Numbered from the stretch's first letter, positions 1-9,599 are shown. The stretch: DNA of 62,171 bases from Paenibacillus vietnamensis (GCF_020169515.1 NZ_JAHMHW010000027.1:1-62171); one strand, 5' to 3'. Made by a program: numbers and translations. The notes: generated by a model not told the origin, from the letters alone.

Positions 1-1
1 C

Positions 2-1915
2 GGGGGCGCGCTCGCGGGCGGAGCCGCGCTGGCGCAGCAGCGAAGCGCAGCGGCGCGGCTCGCGGCCGCTGCGGAGCTGCTGGCGCCGCATGGGGCGCTG
101 GCCGCCGCGGCGCACGCGATGCGCGAGAAGGCGCAGCGGCTGCAGGACAGCCGCTTCACCATCGCGCTGTTCGGCGCCTTCAGCGCCGGCAAATCGTCGC
201 TGGCGAACGCGCTCATCGGCGAGCCGGTGCTGCCCGTATCGCCGAATCCGACGACGGCGGCCATTAACCGGCTCGTGCCGCCGACGGAGGAGCACGGGCA
301 CGGAACGGCCCGCATCGTAATGAAATCGCGCGAAGCGCTTCTGGACGATGTGCGCTACTCGCTTGCGCTGCTTGGGGAGAAAGCCGCGAGCGGCACGCAG
401 CTGGACGCACAGTCGCTTATGCAGGCGATTGACCGTTTGACTCCGGACGCGATCGGAGCCGGCGGCCGTCCTCACTACAGCTTCCTTCGCGCGGCCCGCG
501 CAGGCTGGGAAGAGCACGCAGCGCTGCTCGGCACGCAGCTGTCGGTTAACCAAGAGGAATACGAGCGTTACGTCGCGGAGGAATCCAAGTCCTGCTACGT
601 CAGCGAGATCGAGCTGCATTACGATTGCGCCCTGACGGCCCAGGGAATCGTTCTTGTCGATACGCCGGGCGCCGACTCGGTCAACGCAAGGCATACGGGC
701 GTAGCGTTCAATTATATCAAGAATGCCGACGCCGTCTTGTTCGTCACCTACTATAACCATGCCTTCTCGCAGGCCGACCGCCAGTTTCTGATGCAGCTTG
801 GCCGTGTAAAGGACCAGTTCGAGCTGGATAAAATGTTTTTCCTCGTCAACGCCGCCGATCTCGCGGCCGATCAGGAGGAGCTGTCGGGCGTCCTGAAGCA
901 TGTCGAGCATAACTTGCTTCAGCATTCCATCCGCTCTCCGCGGCTGTTCCCGGTGTCGAGCCTTCAGGCGCTCGACGGCAAGCTGGAAGGCAATGCGGAA
1001 TTGCTGGCCGCCTCCGGCATCGAAAAGTTTGAGCAATCTTTCTTATCCTTTATCCAGAACGATCTCGGCCGTCTGGCCGTCGAATCTGCGGAGCTGGACC
1101 TACAGCGTTCGGCATCGACCGTAGCCGGCTGGCTCAAAAGCGCGGAAGGCGACGCCGCCTCCCGGAAGGCCGAGCTGGAGCGCCTGCTTGCCGCTGCCGG
1201 GGAAGCCGGCCGCGAAATAAACGCTTTACAGTCATCGGCGCTCAGCGAGCAGCTGGTGCAGGAGCTTAGCGAGCTTCTTTATTATGTCGTGCAAAGGCTG
1301 CAATTCCGTTTCGGTGAATTCTATAATCTGGCATTCAACCCATCGTCGCTGCAGGATGACGGGCGCGATTTGCGCAAAGCGCTCTGGACCTCGTGGCTGG
1401 AGCTGCAGCGGCTCGTCCAGCTGGAGCTGTCGCAGGAAATGCTGGCAACCTCGCTCCGGCTGGAGAGGGGCGTCCACGCCTTAGTGCAAAAGCTTTACGC
1501 CGCCGCTGCGAAGCGGATCGAGGAGAAGCTCGGAGCTTACAGTGCCGTGCCTTACGACGCCGCGCCGCTGCCGACGCCGGAGGAGCCGCCTGCATGGGAA
1601 GCTTCCGGCGTAGACGTCAAGCTGCTGTGGAGCCGCTTCAAAAATCCGCGGCATTTTTTCGAGGGTGAAGGAAAAGCGGCTCTTCGCAAAGAGCTCGAAA
1701 CCTTAATCGCTCCGGCGTTCCAGGGCTGGATTTCGCTTAGGACGGAAGAGTGGACAAAGCTGTACGGAGAGCATTGGGCAATGGCTGCCGGTCATGCCGC
1801 CGGCAAGCTCCGCGGGGATATGCTTTCGTATACGGAAGGACAGCGCAGCTCGCTCGAAGGAAATGCCGATGCGGCTGAGCTGAAGGAGCTTTACGGCAAA
1901 TTAATTCATATCTAA
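2..1915 (+). CDS. dynA: Tandem dynamin-like GTPase, C-terminal part (5' end outside window)
   Basis: The reading frame is open back to the left edge, so this is the last 637 residues of a longer protein. A complete dynamin GTPase module is visible: P-loop GAFSAGKSS, a G3 motif DTPGADS, and NAAD in place of the usual NKxD. Long helical stalk-like sequence and a loop of likely membrane-binding segments follow. The Ala-rich sequence preceding the GTPase suggests a preceding helical module, as in B. subtilis DynA (YpbR), where two GTPase-stalk units are fused in a protein of about 1190 residues. DynA-type proteins bind and fuse membranes at the cell envelope and help survival of membrane stress and phage release. 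The fusion to an N-terminal half is inferred, since that half is not in view. A terminator follows the stop. Confidence 0.8.
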   Translation, partial: GGALAGGAALAQQRSAAARLAAAAELLAPHGALAAAAHAMREKAQRLQDSRFTIALFGAFSAGKSSLANALIGEPVLPVSPNPTTAAINRLVPPTEEHGHGTARIVMKSREALLDDVRYSLALLGEKAASGTQLDAQSLMQAIDRLTPDAIGAGGRPHYSFLRAARAGWEEHAALLGTQLSVNQEEYERYVAEESKSCYVSEIELHYDCALTAQGIVLVDTPGADSVNARHTGVAFNYIKNADAVLFVTYYNHAFSQADRQFLMQLGRVKDQFELDKMFFLVNAADLAADQEELSGVLKHVEHNLLQHSIRSPRLFPVSSLQALDGKLEGNAELLAASGIEKFEQSFLSFIQNDLGRLAVESAELDLQRSASTVAGWLKSAEGDAASRKAELERLLAAAGEAGREINALQSSALSEQLVQELSELLYYVVQRLQFRFGEFYNLAFNPSSLQDDGRDLRKALWTSWLELQRLVQLELSQEMLATSLRLERGVHALVQKLYAAAAKRIEEKLGAYSAVPYDAAPLPTPEEPPAWEASGVDVKLLWSRFKNPRHFFEGEGKAALRKELETLIAPAFQGWISLRTEEWTKLYGEHWAMAAGHAAGKLRGDMLSYTEGQRSSLEGNADAAELKELYGKLIHI

Positions 1916-1955
1916 TTGGTAATGAAACCTTGATGTTTAATCGCATAAATCGCTT

Positions 1956-1999
1956 AATGCCTTTGCCGGTGCAAGTCCAGCCTGCAGAGGCATTTTTTT
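1956..1999 (+). terminator. Rho-independent terminator after dynA
   Basis: An 11-bp stem (1956-1966 with 1984-1994, one G-T wobble) is followed directly by a run of seven T. It separates the dynamin gene from the ABC exporter pair. Confidence 0.8.
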
Positions 2000-2211
2000 A
2001 TTTTTGTGTGCTCCTGTGCAAAAAACGAGCAATTGGCACATTATCGTCACGATTTAAGACTATTTGGGAGTTTTTTCGGTTTCCAATTCCCCTATCGACA
2101 CAATAAGCGGCTTCTTTCTGATTTACGCATTTTTATCCCGTTTGCTACCGTTTACCGATGCTGATAATATTCATTCATGCTTACAAAATCGTTACGGGGA
2201 GATGGATTTAC

Positions 2212-3999
2212 TTGGACGTGTTAAGGCAGTTGAAAGCATTCTATTGGGCGGAACGGAAGTTTTTGTTCTCCTCCATATTATGCTTAATGTGCGCTACGGC
2301 GCTCGGACTTGTCTATCCCAATTTGCTGCGTTATTTGATTGACGATGTCATCACGCCGCGCAAATTTGAGCTTGTGCCGACACTTGCGTTTACGGTAGTC
2401 GGGGTAGTCACTTTTAAAGGCTGTATGCAATTTTTACACGGATTTTTCGGGGGACGGTTAGGCAACAGGGTTGCCTTTCACTTGCGCAACGCTTTGTATG
2501 ATAAGCTGCAAACGCTGTCCTTCCAATATTACGACAAAGCGAAAACGGGCGATCTGATGTCGCGGCTGACGGCCGATTTGGAAGCGATTCGCAACTTTAT
2601 CGGGTTTGGTTTCGCCCAAATTTTGAACATGGTGCTGATGGTCGCGTTCGGCGGAGCGATGATGCTGTCGATCCACTGGCAGCTTACGCTGATTACGCTC
2701 GTGACGATTCCGCTGCTCGGCTACACGGCGATTCGGTTCGAGAAGAATATTCACCCGGCTTTCCGCGAAATGCGGCAGGCGATGAGTAATCTGACGACGG
2801 CAGTACAGGAAAACATAACCGGCGTGCGGACGGTCAAATCGTTTGCCCGCGAGAAGCACGAAGTATCAAAGTTTTCGGTGCGCAGCGAAGCGTACCAGAC
2901 CAACCAGGTAGGTGCCGCGGCGATCTGGGCGAAGTTTTTCCCGGTCATGGAGCTCGTCGCCAACTTAAGCGCTGTCATCCTGCTTGTAACCGGCGGCATT
3001 CTGGTCATCAACAATTCGCTGAAGCTTGGTGAATTCGTCGCATTTTTCAGCTTGATCTGGTATATCATCGGACCTATGTGGGGACTTGGCTTCCATATCA
3101 ACAACTATACGCAATTCAAGGCTTCCGGAGAACGGGTGCTGGGACTGCTGGATGAACATATCCACGTGAAGAACACGGAGGATGCCATCGTCGTCGACAG
3201 CGACACCGTGAAGGGCCACGTAAAGTTCGAAAACGTCACCTTCAGCTATCCCGATAAGCCGCCGGCCGTGACGGATCTGAAGATCGACGCGCCTGCAGGC
3301 TCGGTCATCGGCTTGCTTGGGGCGACCGGTTCGGGGAAATCGACGATCATTCAGCTGCTGATGAGAGCCTACAATGTGAAGAAGGGCAGAATTACGCTGG
3401 ACGGCATCGACATCCGGGAGCTGGACGTGGCCAGCCTTCGCCGCCTGATCGCACCGGTGTTCCAGGAAACGTTCCTGTTCTCGGCTTCGATCCGGGACAA
3501 TATCGCTTACGGCGTTCGCGACGTAACGCAAGAGCAGATCGAGCACGCGGCCAAGCTTTCCAAAGCGCATGATTTCATCATGGAGCTGCCGCTGGGCTAT
3601 GATACGGTCGTCGGAGAGCGCGGCATGGGCTTATCCGGCGGTCAGAAGCAGCGGATTGCGATTGCGCGGGCATTGATCAAAAATCCGAAAATATTGATTT
3701 TGGACGATGCGACAAGCGCGGTCGACATGGAGACGGAGCACGAAATCCAGGCAGGCTTCAAGGAGCTGATGGCAGGCCGTACGACGTTTATTATCGCGCA
3801 CCGGATCTCCTCTTTGAGGCATGCGGACGAAATTATCGTGCTTGACGAGGGCAAAGTCGTGCAGCGCGGCAAACACGCCGAGCTGATCGCAGAGCATGGG
3901 CCTTACCGGGATACTTATAATATTCAATATGCTGACTATCCGCTGGACGCCGTGCTTACGGCACCGCTGGCGGAGGAACGGAAAGGAAGTACCGTATAA
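2212..3999 (+). CDS. Heterodimeric ABC exporter subunit, degenerate Walker B
   Basis: A 595-residue half-transporter: six-helix exporter membrane domain, then a nucleotide-binding domain with Walker A GATGSGKST (about 370-378), signature LSGGQ (474-478) and Walker B ILILDD. The residue after the Walker B Asp is Asp 499, not the catalytic Glu. Start: TTG at 2212, nine bases after GGGGAG; the upstream ATG at 2158 has no ribosome binding site and would add an unlikely extension. The stop overlaps the start of the next gene (TAATG), so the two subunits are translationally coupled. The pair matches the heterodimeric multidrug exporters of Firmicutes (BmrC/BmrD, YfiB/YfiC types). Substrate unknown; drug or lipid export is an inference from the family. 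Confidence 0.9.
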   Translation: MDVLRQLKAFYWAERKFLFSSILCLMCATALGLVYPNLLRYLIDDVITPRKFELVPTLAFTVVGVVTFKGCMQFLHGFFGGRLGNRVAFHLRNALYDKLQTLSFQYYDKAKTGDLMSRLTADLEAIRNFIGFGFAQILNMVLMVAFGGAMMLSIHWQLTLITLVTIPLLGYTAIRFEKNIHPAFREMRQAMSNLTTAVQENITGVRTVKSFAREKHEVSKFSVRSEAYQTNQVGAAAIWAKFFPVMELVANLSAVILLVTGGILVINNSLKLGEFVAFFSLIWYIIGPMWGLGFHINNYTQFKASGERVLGLLDEHIHVKNTEDAIVVDSDTVKGHVKFENVTFSYPDKPPAVTDLKIDAPAGSVIGLLGATGSGKSTIIQLLMRAYNVKKGRITLDGIDIRELDVASLRRLIAPVFQETFLFSASIRDNIAYGVRDVTQEQIEHAAKLSKAHDFIMELPLGYDTVVGERGMGLSGGQKQRIAIARALIKNPKILILDDATSAVDMETEHEIQAGFKELMAGRTTFIIAHRISSLRHADEIIVLDEGKVVQRGKHAELIAEHGPYRDTYNIQYADYPLDAVLTAPLAEERKGSTV

Positions 4000-5816
4000 T
4001 GAGCGGCAATGCTAAAGCAAGCAACAAAAACGAACGTTTTATTTACCAGGACGACGAGCTGATCGAAAAGCCGTTTAACTGGGCGCAGCTTCGCAGGCTC
4101 TTTACGTACATGAAGCCTTATACGAAGCAGCTCATGCCTGTCATTTTTATGATGATTCTCGGCACTCTGACCCGGCTCGGCGTACCCGCGCTCGTCATTC
4201 TGGCGATCGACGAGGCGATAGCGCCGAAGAACGGAGCGACGAGCGTCCCGAAACTGGTGCTGATCGCCGGAATTATGCTTGTTTTATATATTCTGCAGTG
4301 GGCGTCGAATACGTACCGGATCAAGTATACGAACATCATCGGGCAAAAGGTCATCTATGACCTGCGGAACCATTTGTTCCAGCATATTCAGAAGCTATCT
4401 TTCCGTTTCTACGACAAGCGGCCTGCAGGGTCGGTTCTCGTTCGCGTGACGAACGACGTCAATGCGCTGCAGGACCTGTTCACGAACGGGGTCGTCAACC
4501 TGCTGATGGACTGCGTGCAGCTGTTCGGTATTGTGATCATCCTGCTCGTGTGGAACTTCAAGCTCGGCCTTGCCGTCATGATTACCGTGCCGCTTATGTT
4601 CCTGGTATCGAGCTCGCTGCGCAGAAGAATCCGTTTTGCCTGGCAGGATGTCCGGATGAAGCAATCGCGCATCAACTCCCATTTGAACGAAAGCATTCAA
4701 GGGATGAAGGTTACGCAGGCTTACGTACAAGAAAAAGAGAACATGGGTTTCTTCAACAATATGAACACAACGAACGTACATTCCTGGAACAAGGCGTCGG
4801 CGCTTAACCAGTCGTTCGGCCCGATTATTGAGATCACTTCGGCGATCGGGACGTTTATCCTGTTCTGGTACGGCTCGCATTTGATTCAAACGGGAGCCAT
4901 TACGGTAGGCCTATTAGTCGGCTACGCCAATTACATCGGCAACTTCTGGGATCCGATCAACCGTCTCGGCCAAATGTACTCCCAGCTGCTGATCGCCATG
5001 GCGTCTTCCGAGCGGATTTTCGAATTTATCGACGAGGAGCCGACCGTCGGCGAAGCGGCTGCAGCGAGGCCGCTGCCGCAAATCAAAGGCGAAGTGAAGT
5101 TTGACAACATCATCTTCGAATACGAGAAAGGCCGTCCCGCGCTTAAGGGCATTTCCATCGATGTGAAGGCTGGCCAGTCGATTGCATTGGTCGGCCATAC
5201 CGGTTCCGGCAAAAGCACGATCATCAATTTGCTCTGCCGGTTCTATGACCCGGTGCAGGGCCGCGTCCTGATCGATGGCATCGATATCCGCGACGTAACA
5301 GTTGAAAGCCTTCGTTCGCAGGTCGGCATCGTGCTCCAGGATACGTTTATTTTTGCAGGCACGATCCGCGACAATATCCGGTACGGGAGACTGAATGCGA
5401 CGGATGAGGATGTTGTAAAGGCAGCGCAGGCGGTTAATGCCCACGAGTTTATTATGAATCTGCCCGACGGCTATGACACGCAGGTTGAAGAGAGGGGCAA
5501 TGTGCTCTCAATGGGGCAGCGCCAATTGCTTTCGTTCGCCCGCGCCCTGCTGGCCGATCCGCGAATTCTGATTCTTGACGAAGCGACGGCGAGCATTGAT
5601 ACGGAGACGGAGCTGAAAATTCAGGAGGCGCTGAAAGCGCTGCTTGCAGGACGTACATCGTTCATGATCGCTCACCGTCTGTCCACGATCCGTCACGCGG
5701 ATGAAATCATCGTGCTCGACCACGGAAAAATTGTGGAACAGGGCAATCACGCCGAGCTTGTCGCGAAACGCGGCGTTTATAACGGGCTGATCGAGGCGCA
5801 ATACCGCTTTCTTTAA
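3999..5816 (+). CDS. Heterodimeric ABC exporter subunit, canonical Glu, altered signature
   Basis: The 605-residue partner of the preceding gene. It has an exporter membrane domain, Walker A GHTGSGKST (about 399-407), the altered signature LSMGQ (503-507) and Walker B ILILDE with catalytic Glu 528, then the H-loop in AHRLST. The defects of the two subunits are complementary: this subunit's LSMGQ faces the partner's Asp-type Walker B, giving one degenerate site, while the partner's LSGGQ faces this Glu, giving one competent site. That is the known arrangement in TM287/288 and BmrCD. The ATG overlaps the upstream stop. The purT leader hairpin downstream may also serve as this operon's terminator. 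Confidence 0.92.
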   Translation: MSGNAKASNKNERFIYQDDELIEKPFNWAQLRRLFTYMKPYTKQLMPVIFMMILGTLTRLGVPALVILAIDEAIAPKNGATSVPKLVLIAGIMLVLYILQWASNTYRIKYTNIIGQKVIYDLRNHLFQHIQKLSFRFYDKRPAGSVLVRVTNDVNALQDLFTNGVVNLLMDCVQLFGIVIILLVWNFKLGLAVMITVPLMFLVSSSLRRRIRFAWQDVRMKQSRINSHLNESIQGMKVTQAYVQEKENMGFFNNMNTTNVHSWNKASALNQSFGPIIEITSAIGTFILFWYGSHLIQTGAITVGLLVGYANYIGNFWDPINRLGQMYSQLLIAMASSERIFEFIDEEPTVGEAAAARPLPQIKGEVKFDNIIFEYEKGRPALKGISIDVKAGQSIALVGHTGSGKSTIINLLCRFYDPVQGRVLIDGIDIRDVTVESLRSQVGIVLQDTFIFAGTIRDNIRYGRLNATDEDVVKAAQAVNAHEFIMNLPDGYDTQVEERGNVLSMGQRQLLSFARALLADPRILILDEATASIDTETELKIQEALKALLAGRTSFMIAHRLSTIRHADEIIVLDHGKIVEQGNHAELVAKRGVYNGLIEAQYRFL

Positions 5817-5847
5817 TTCAAATCAGAATAATGGTTGATTTTTGCAT

Positions 5848-5948
5848 AAGGAACCTCCACAATGGAAGAAAAAACAGGATCCGGAACGCGGCGCCGGGGC
5901 TTACGGGCTCCGGGCTGCGAACCGGCTTGCTTCCAGGAGGTTCTTTTT
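5848..5948 (+). promoter_or_regulatory. Structured purT leader: hairpin masking the Shine-Dalgarno, terminator-like
   Basis: Bases 5848-5858 pair with 5936-5946 (11 bp, one G-T wobble), and this stem contains most of the AGGAGG (5935-5940) that precedes purT. Inside it, 5863-5868 pairs with 5930-5935, and at the centre a GC-rich hairpin of about 12 bp with one bulge has a TTACGG loop. The 3' arm is followed by a T-rich stretch (TTCTTTTTC). Read as RNA this is either a terminator for the ABC operon or an attenuator/translation switch for purT. No known riboswitch consensus was recognised. Confidence 0.55.
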
Positions 5949-5952
5949 CGTT

Positions 5953-7134
5953 ATGTATGGATCACCTTTGACAACAAATGCCCGCAAGCTTCTGCTGCTC
6001 GGCTCCGGAGAGCTTGGCAAGGAGGTCGCTCTCGAGGCTCAGCGGCTAGGCGTTGAAACTATCGCCGTCGATCGTTACGATCACGCACCGGCCATGCAGG
6101 TCGCCCACCGCAGCTATACGGCCGATATGCTGGACGGCGCGTCGATCCGCCGGATCATCGAAAGCGAGCGCCCGGACGTCATCGTTCCCGAGATTGAAGC
6201 GATTGCGACGGAAACGCTGCTGGAGCTCGAGCGGGAGGGACATCGTGTGATCCCTACAGCCCGCGCCGCGCGTTTGACGATGGATCGCGAGGGCATCAGA
6301 AGACTGGCTGCCGAGACGCTTGGTTTGCCTACAGCTCCTTACCGGTTTGCCGATTCGCTGGACGAGCTTCGCCAGGCGGCTGTGGAGCTTGGTTTTCCTT
6401 GCGTCATCAAACCGATTATGAGCTCTTCCGGCAAAGGGCAAAGCGTATGCCGTTCGGAGGCCGAGCTGGAAGACTGCTGGTCTTATGCGATGGAAGGCGG
6501 CCGAGCGAAGAAGCAGCGAATTATCGTCGAAGGTTTTGTCACGTTCGAATCCGAAATTACGCTGCTGACGGTCAGATCCGTATCCGGAACAAGCTATTGC
6601 CCGCCGATCGGCCACGTTCAAAAGGACGGCGATTACATCGAATCGTGGCAGCCTCATGAAATGACGCAGCAGCAAATTGCGGAAGCGGAAGCCATCGCTT
6701 TGCGAATAACGGACGAGCTGGGCGGCTACGGTATTTACGGCGTGGAATTGTTTCTGACGAAGGACGGCGTTTTGTTCAGTGAAGTATCTCCGCGTCCGCA
6801 TGATACGGGAATGGTTACGATGGCGACGCAGGATCTTTCCGAATTTGCTCTGCACGTACGCGCGATTCTCGGATTCCCGATACCAACGATTCGCCTCCTG
6901 ACTCCCGGCGCTTCGCATACCTTGAAGGCGGACCGCGAGTCAGCTTCTTTCGGGATCGGCGGCGTGGATAGGGCATTGGCGCTTCCGAACACGCAGGTGC
7001 GTCTGTTCGGCAAGCCGGAAACGAAGGCCGGACGCCGTATGGCCGTTGCGCTCAGCAGCGCGGACAGCGTAGACCAGGCAAGGGAAACGGCCCGGCTGGC
7101 AGCGGAATCGCTTTATATCGAGTACAACGAATAG
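5953..7134 (+). CDS. purT: Formate-dependent phosphoribosylglycinamide formyltransferase 2
   Basis: A 393-residue ATP-grasp enzyme of purine synthesis; PurT forms formylglycinamide ribonucleotide from GAR, formate and ATP without folate. The N-terminal preATP-grasp motif LLGSGELGKE, the lid region IKPIMSSSGKGQS, and the C-terminal metal-binding part VELFLTKDGVLFSEVSPRPH followed by DTGMVT are all present, and the length matches E. coli PurT (392). Start: ATG 5953, 12 bases after AGGAGG; a longer frame from TTG 5842 would run through the leader stem and is unlikely. It is a lone pur gene here. The leader structure suggests post-transcriptional control. A terminator follows. Confidence 0.95.
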   Translation: MYGSPLTTNARKLLLLGSGELGKEVALEAQRLGVETIAVDRYDHAPAMQVAHRSYTADMLDGASIRRIIESERPDVIVPEIEAIATETLLELEREGHRVIPTARAARLTMDREGIRRLAAETLGLPTAPYRFADSLDELRQAAVELGFPCVIKPIMSSSGKGQSVCRSEAELEDCWSYAMEGGRAKKQRIIVEGFVTFESEITLLTVRSVSGTSYCPPIGHVQKDGDYIESWQPHEMTQQQIAEAEAIALRITDELGGYGIYGVELFLTKDGVLFSEVSPRPHDTGMVTMATQDLSEFALHVRAILGFPIPTIRLLTPGASHTLKADRESASFGIGGVDRALALPNTQVRLFGKPETKAGRRMAVALSSADSVDQARETARLAAESLYIEYNE

Positions 7135-7159
7135 CTTTCCGCAAGCAGGTGTTATGCCG

Positions 7160-7202
7160 CCCATCATCGAAATGCAAACCGCATTTCGGCGATGGGTTTT
7201 TT
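7160..7202 (+). terminator. Terminator after purT
   Basis: A 16-bp imperfect stem (CCCATC...GATGGG outer arms, GCATTTCG inner arm, one mismatch and one wobble) is followed by six T. Confidence 0.85.
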
Positions 7203-7397
7203 ACTGAGCAAAAATGCGGCATACAGGACATGCGCAGCGTCAGATGGTTATGCTTATGTCACTTTTTTTAACTAAAAATCACTCATTCGACAAATTTCTT
7301 GAAAATTAAATCACATAAACCTGACATTGATATCATTTTTTAAAAGCTCGGCACCGATATTGTTTAAATCATATATAAACAAAGGGTGGAGAATTGG

Positions 7398-9518
7398 ATG
7401 ATGGAGCTATTGCTGCGTCCTTTCACGGCGATCATATCGCGCCTGAAATACGGACGGAAATTCGCGTTAGTCAGCATTTTGATGTTTATTCCGCTAGTCT
7501 GGCTGTTAACCTTATGGTTAACCGAGCAGCAGAACGAGATCAGGTTCATCGAGAAAGAACAGGCCGGTGCCTCGCATATTAACGAAATGCTGCCGCTTAT
7601 TCTGCAAATTCAGCAGCACCGGGGACTTGTAAACGGATTTTTGAACGGAAACGAATCGGCCAAGGCGGACATCGAGGCAAAAGCGGCGGAAATCGGGGAG
7701 ACGGTAATGGCTGTCGATCGGAAGCTGGGAGCTTTAAGCTTCCCGGCCGCGCTTCGTTCCTGGCAGGAAATGCTGCCGCATTGGGAGGAGCTTCAGTCGA
7801 AGTACGGGACGATGTCGGCCGCGGAAAGCTTCGACAAGCATTCGGAGCTGGTCGGGCTTCTGGAGCAGCATATCATTCGTATGGCTGATGAATCGGGCTT
7901 GTCCCTAGACAAGGAGCTGGAATCCTATTATTTGATGAAAATGCTAGTAGAGCAGCTTCCTGTGCTGATCGAAAACGCAGCCGTTATCCGCGGGAAAGGC
8001 AACGGTGTACTGACAAAGTCGGTGCTGGATGAAGAAACGAAAATGATGCTTCTGCTGGAGGAAGCCAAGATGCAATCCGCCTTTGAGGGGATGAATAAAT
8101 CGCTCGCAATCGTGGGCGGCATGCGGAATCATTCGGGTGGAGAGCTGGACAAGTTCGGGGAAGCGGCTGCGGCTGCAACGGACCGGTTCCGGCAGCTGCT
8201 GAAGGATGAAATCGTCCAAGCCGGAACCTTCCGGATGAAGGGGGATGACTTTTTCCAGGAAGGCACGGCGGCGATCGGCGTAACGAGCGAGCTTTTTTAT
8301 CAGGTGCATGGGGAGCTGAGCCGGGTACTGTCAGACCGGGCGGAAAAACTGGCAGGCGAGCGCAATCTTATGCTGGCGGCAACCATTTTATCGATTGTTC
8401 TCGTTACGCTTTTTTATTTGGCTTTTTACCGGAATGTGATGGTTACGGTCCTTGCATTAAAAAACAGATTGGAACAGATGGCGGACGGAGACCTGGCCGG
8501 GGAGCTGAAGCTTGCGACAAAAGACGAGCTGAGCCAGGCGGGAGCAGCCTTTAACCAGATGCTGCATTCTTTAAATGAGCTGATGAGGAGCAGTCAGCTC
8601 GTCTCGGAGCTTACGGCGGCTTCATCCAAGAAGCTGTCGGACATTGCGCACGAATCGACGCTCGCCATGAAGCAGGTTGCGGAATCGATTCATGCCGTTT
8701 CGGAAGGCACTGAAGCACAGAGTATTGCCGCCGGCGAAACATCGGCGGCAATGAATGAGATGGCTGCCGGCATAACAAGAGTTGCGGAGGCCGCTTCCGA
8801 GGTTGCCGATGCTGCGGTTAAGGCTGCAGACAACGCAAGGCATGGCGAAGAGCAGCTTGCGGCTTCCGTACGACAGATGGGCAATATTCAGGCGTCTTCC
8901 GTGCGTTCGACGGCCGTCGTAAGCCATTTGGCGCAGCGGTCCGAGCAAATCGGCGTCATCGTCAACTCCGTCATGGATATCGCAATGCAAACGCAGCTGA
9001 TCGCTCTGAATGCGAATATCGAAGCGGCCAGGGCGGGCGAGCACGGACGAGGGTTCGGCGTCGTTGCTTCCGAGGTCGGCAAGCTGGCCGATCAGACGGC
9101 AGCGTCCGTCAAATCGATTTCTGAGCTGCTTGGCGACATAAGGTCCTTGGTGGATGACTCTGTAGCCGCAATGGAAATGATGAAAGCGGAAACCGATTCG
9201 GGACTGGCGTCGGTTTCAAGCGCGAATGAAAGGATTGGAAGCATTCTGAATGAAATCCAGATCATGAGCGGGCAAATTCAGGAGGTATCCGCAGCCTCCG
9301 AGCAAATATCGGCGGGAATGGAGGAGGTTAGCGCCTCGATCGCCGAGGTTGCGGCCGTGTCCAACAAAACGTCGAGCGAGGCCGAATCGATGGCTTCCGC
9401 GACCGAGCAGCAGCTGGCTTCCATGGAAGGAATATTCGCTTCCGCCGAGCAGTTAAGCGGTCTCGCGCAGCGACTGCAGGCGGACTTAGGCAGGTTCCGG
9501 CTTTCCAGAAGCGATTAA
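7398..9518 (+). CDS. Methyl-accepting chemotaxis protein
   Basis: About 706 residues. One membrane helix near the N-terminus, then a roughly 300-residue extracytoplasmic helical sensor domain with QIQQHRGLVNGFL (reminiscent of nitrate/nitrite-type four-helix sensors), a second helix around residue 330, a HAMP segment, and a long cytoplasmic coiled coil. The signalling tip IALNANIEAARAGEHGRGF is intact, so it should couple to CheA/CheW. Start: ATG 7398 or 7401, 6 or 9 bases after GGAG; the GTG at 7386 lies inside the ribosome binding site. Ligand unknown. No other chemotaxis gene is adjacent. The 195 bases upstream are AT-rich, but no promoter could be assigned with confidence. Confidence 0.93.
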   Translation: MMELLLRPFTAIISRLKYGRKFALVSILMFIPLVWLLTLWLTEQQNEIRFIEKEQAGASHINEMLPLILQIQQHRGLVNGFLNGNESAKADIEAKAAEIGETVMAVDRKLGALSFPAALRSWQEMLPHWEELQSKYGTMSAAESFDKHSELVGLLEQHIIRMADESGLSLDKELESYYLMKMLVEQLPVLIENAAVIRGKGNGVLTKSVLDEETKMMLLLEEAKMQSAFEGMNKSLAIVGGMRNHSGGELDKFGEAAAAATDRFRQLLKDEIVQAGTFRMKGDDFFQEGTAAIGVTSELFYQVHGELSRVLSDRAEKLAGERNLMLAATILSIVLVTLFYLAFYRNVMVTVLALKNRLEQMADGDLAGELKLATKDELSQAGAAFNQMLHSLNELMRSSQLVSELTAASSKKLSDIAHESTLAMKQVAESIHAVSEGTEAQSIAAGETSAAMNEMAAGITRVAEAASEVADAAVKAADNARHGEEQLAASVRQMGNIQASSVRSTAVVSHLAQRSEQIGVIVNSVMDIAMQTQLIALNANIEAARAGEHGRGFGVVASEVGKLADQTAASVKSISELLGDIRSLVDDSVAAMEMMKAETDSGLASVSSANERIGSILNEIQIMSGQIQEVSAASEQISAGMEEVSASIAEVAAVSNKTSSEAESMASATEQQLASMEGIFASAEQLSGLAQRLQADLGRFRLSRSD

Positions 9519-9519
9519 A

Positions 9520-9548
9520 TTGGCGCCGGCCGAATTTATTTGTATAAT
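9520..9548 (+). promoter_or_regulatory. Sigma-A type promoter for yqkE
   Basis: TTGGCG, 17-base spacer, TATAAT; the -10 is perfect. It starts just after the chemoreceptor stop codon and lies 52 bases before the yqkE start. Confidence 0.75.
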
Positions 9549-9599
9549 GAAGCATGCGGTTGCATGTGATACAATGCCAAGAAGGCAGGTGAAGCCCGA

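Noticed and set aside
5862..6056. 64-codon frame starting inside the purT leader
   Set aside because: It overlaps purT in another frame, has a poor ribosome binding site, and its Arg-rich translation is typical of an out-of-frame reading.
7341..7360. Sigma-D-like TAAA and CCGATAT before the chemoreceptor
   Set aside because: The two elements are only about eight bases apart; sigma-D needs about 15.
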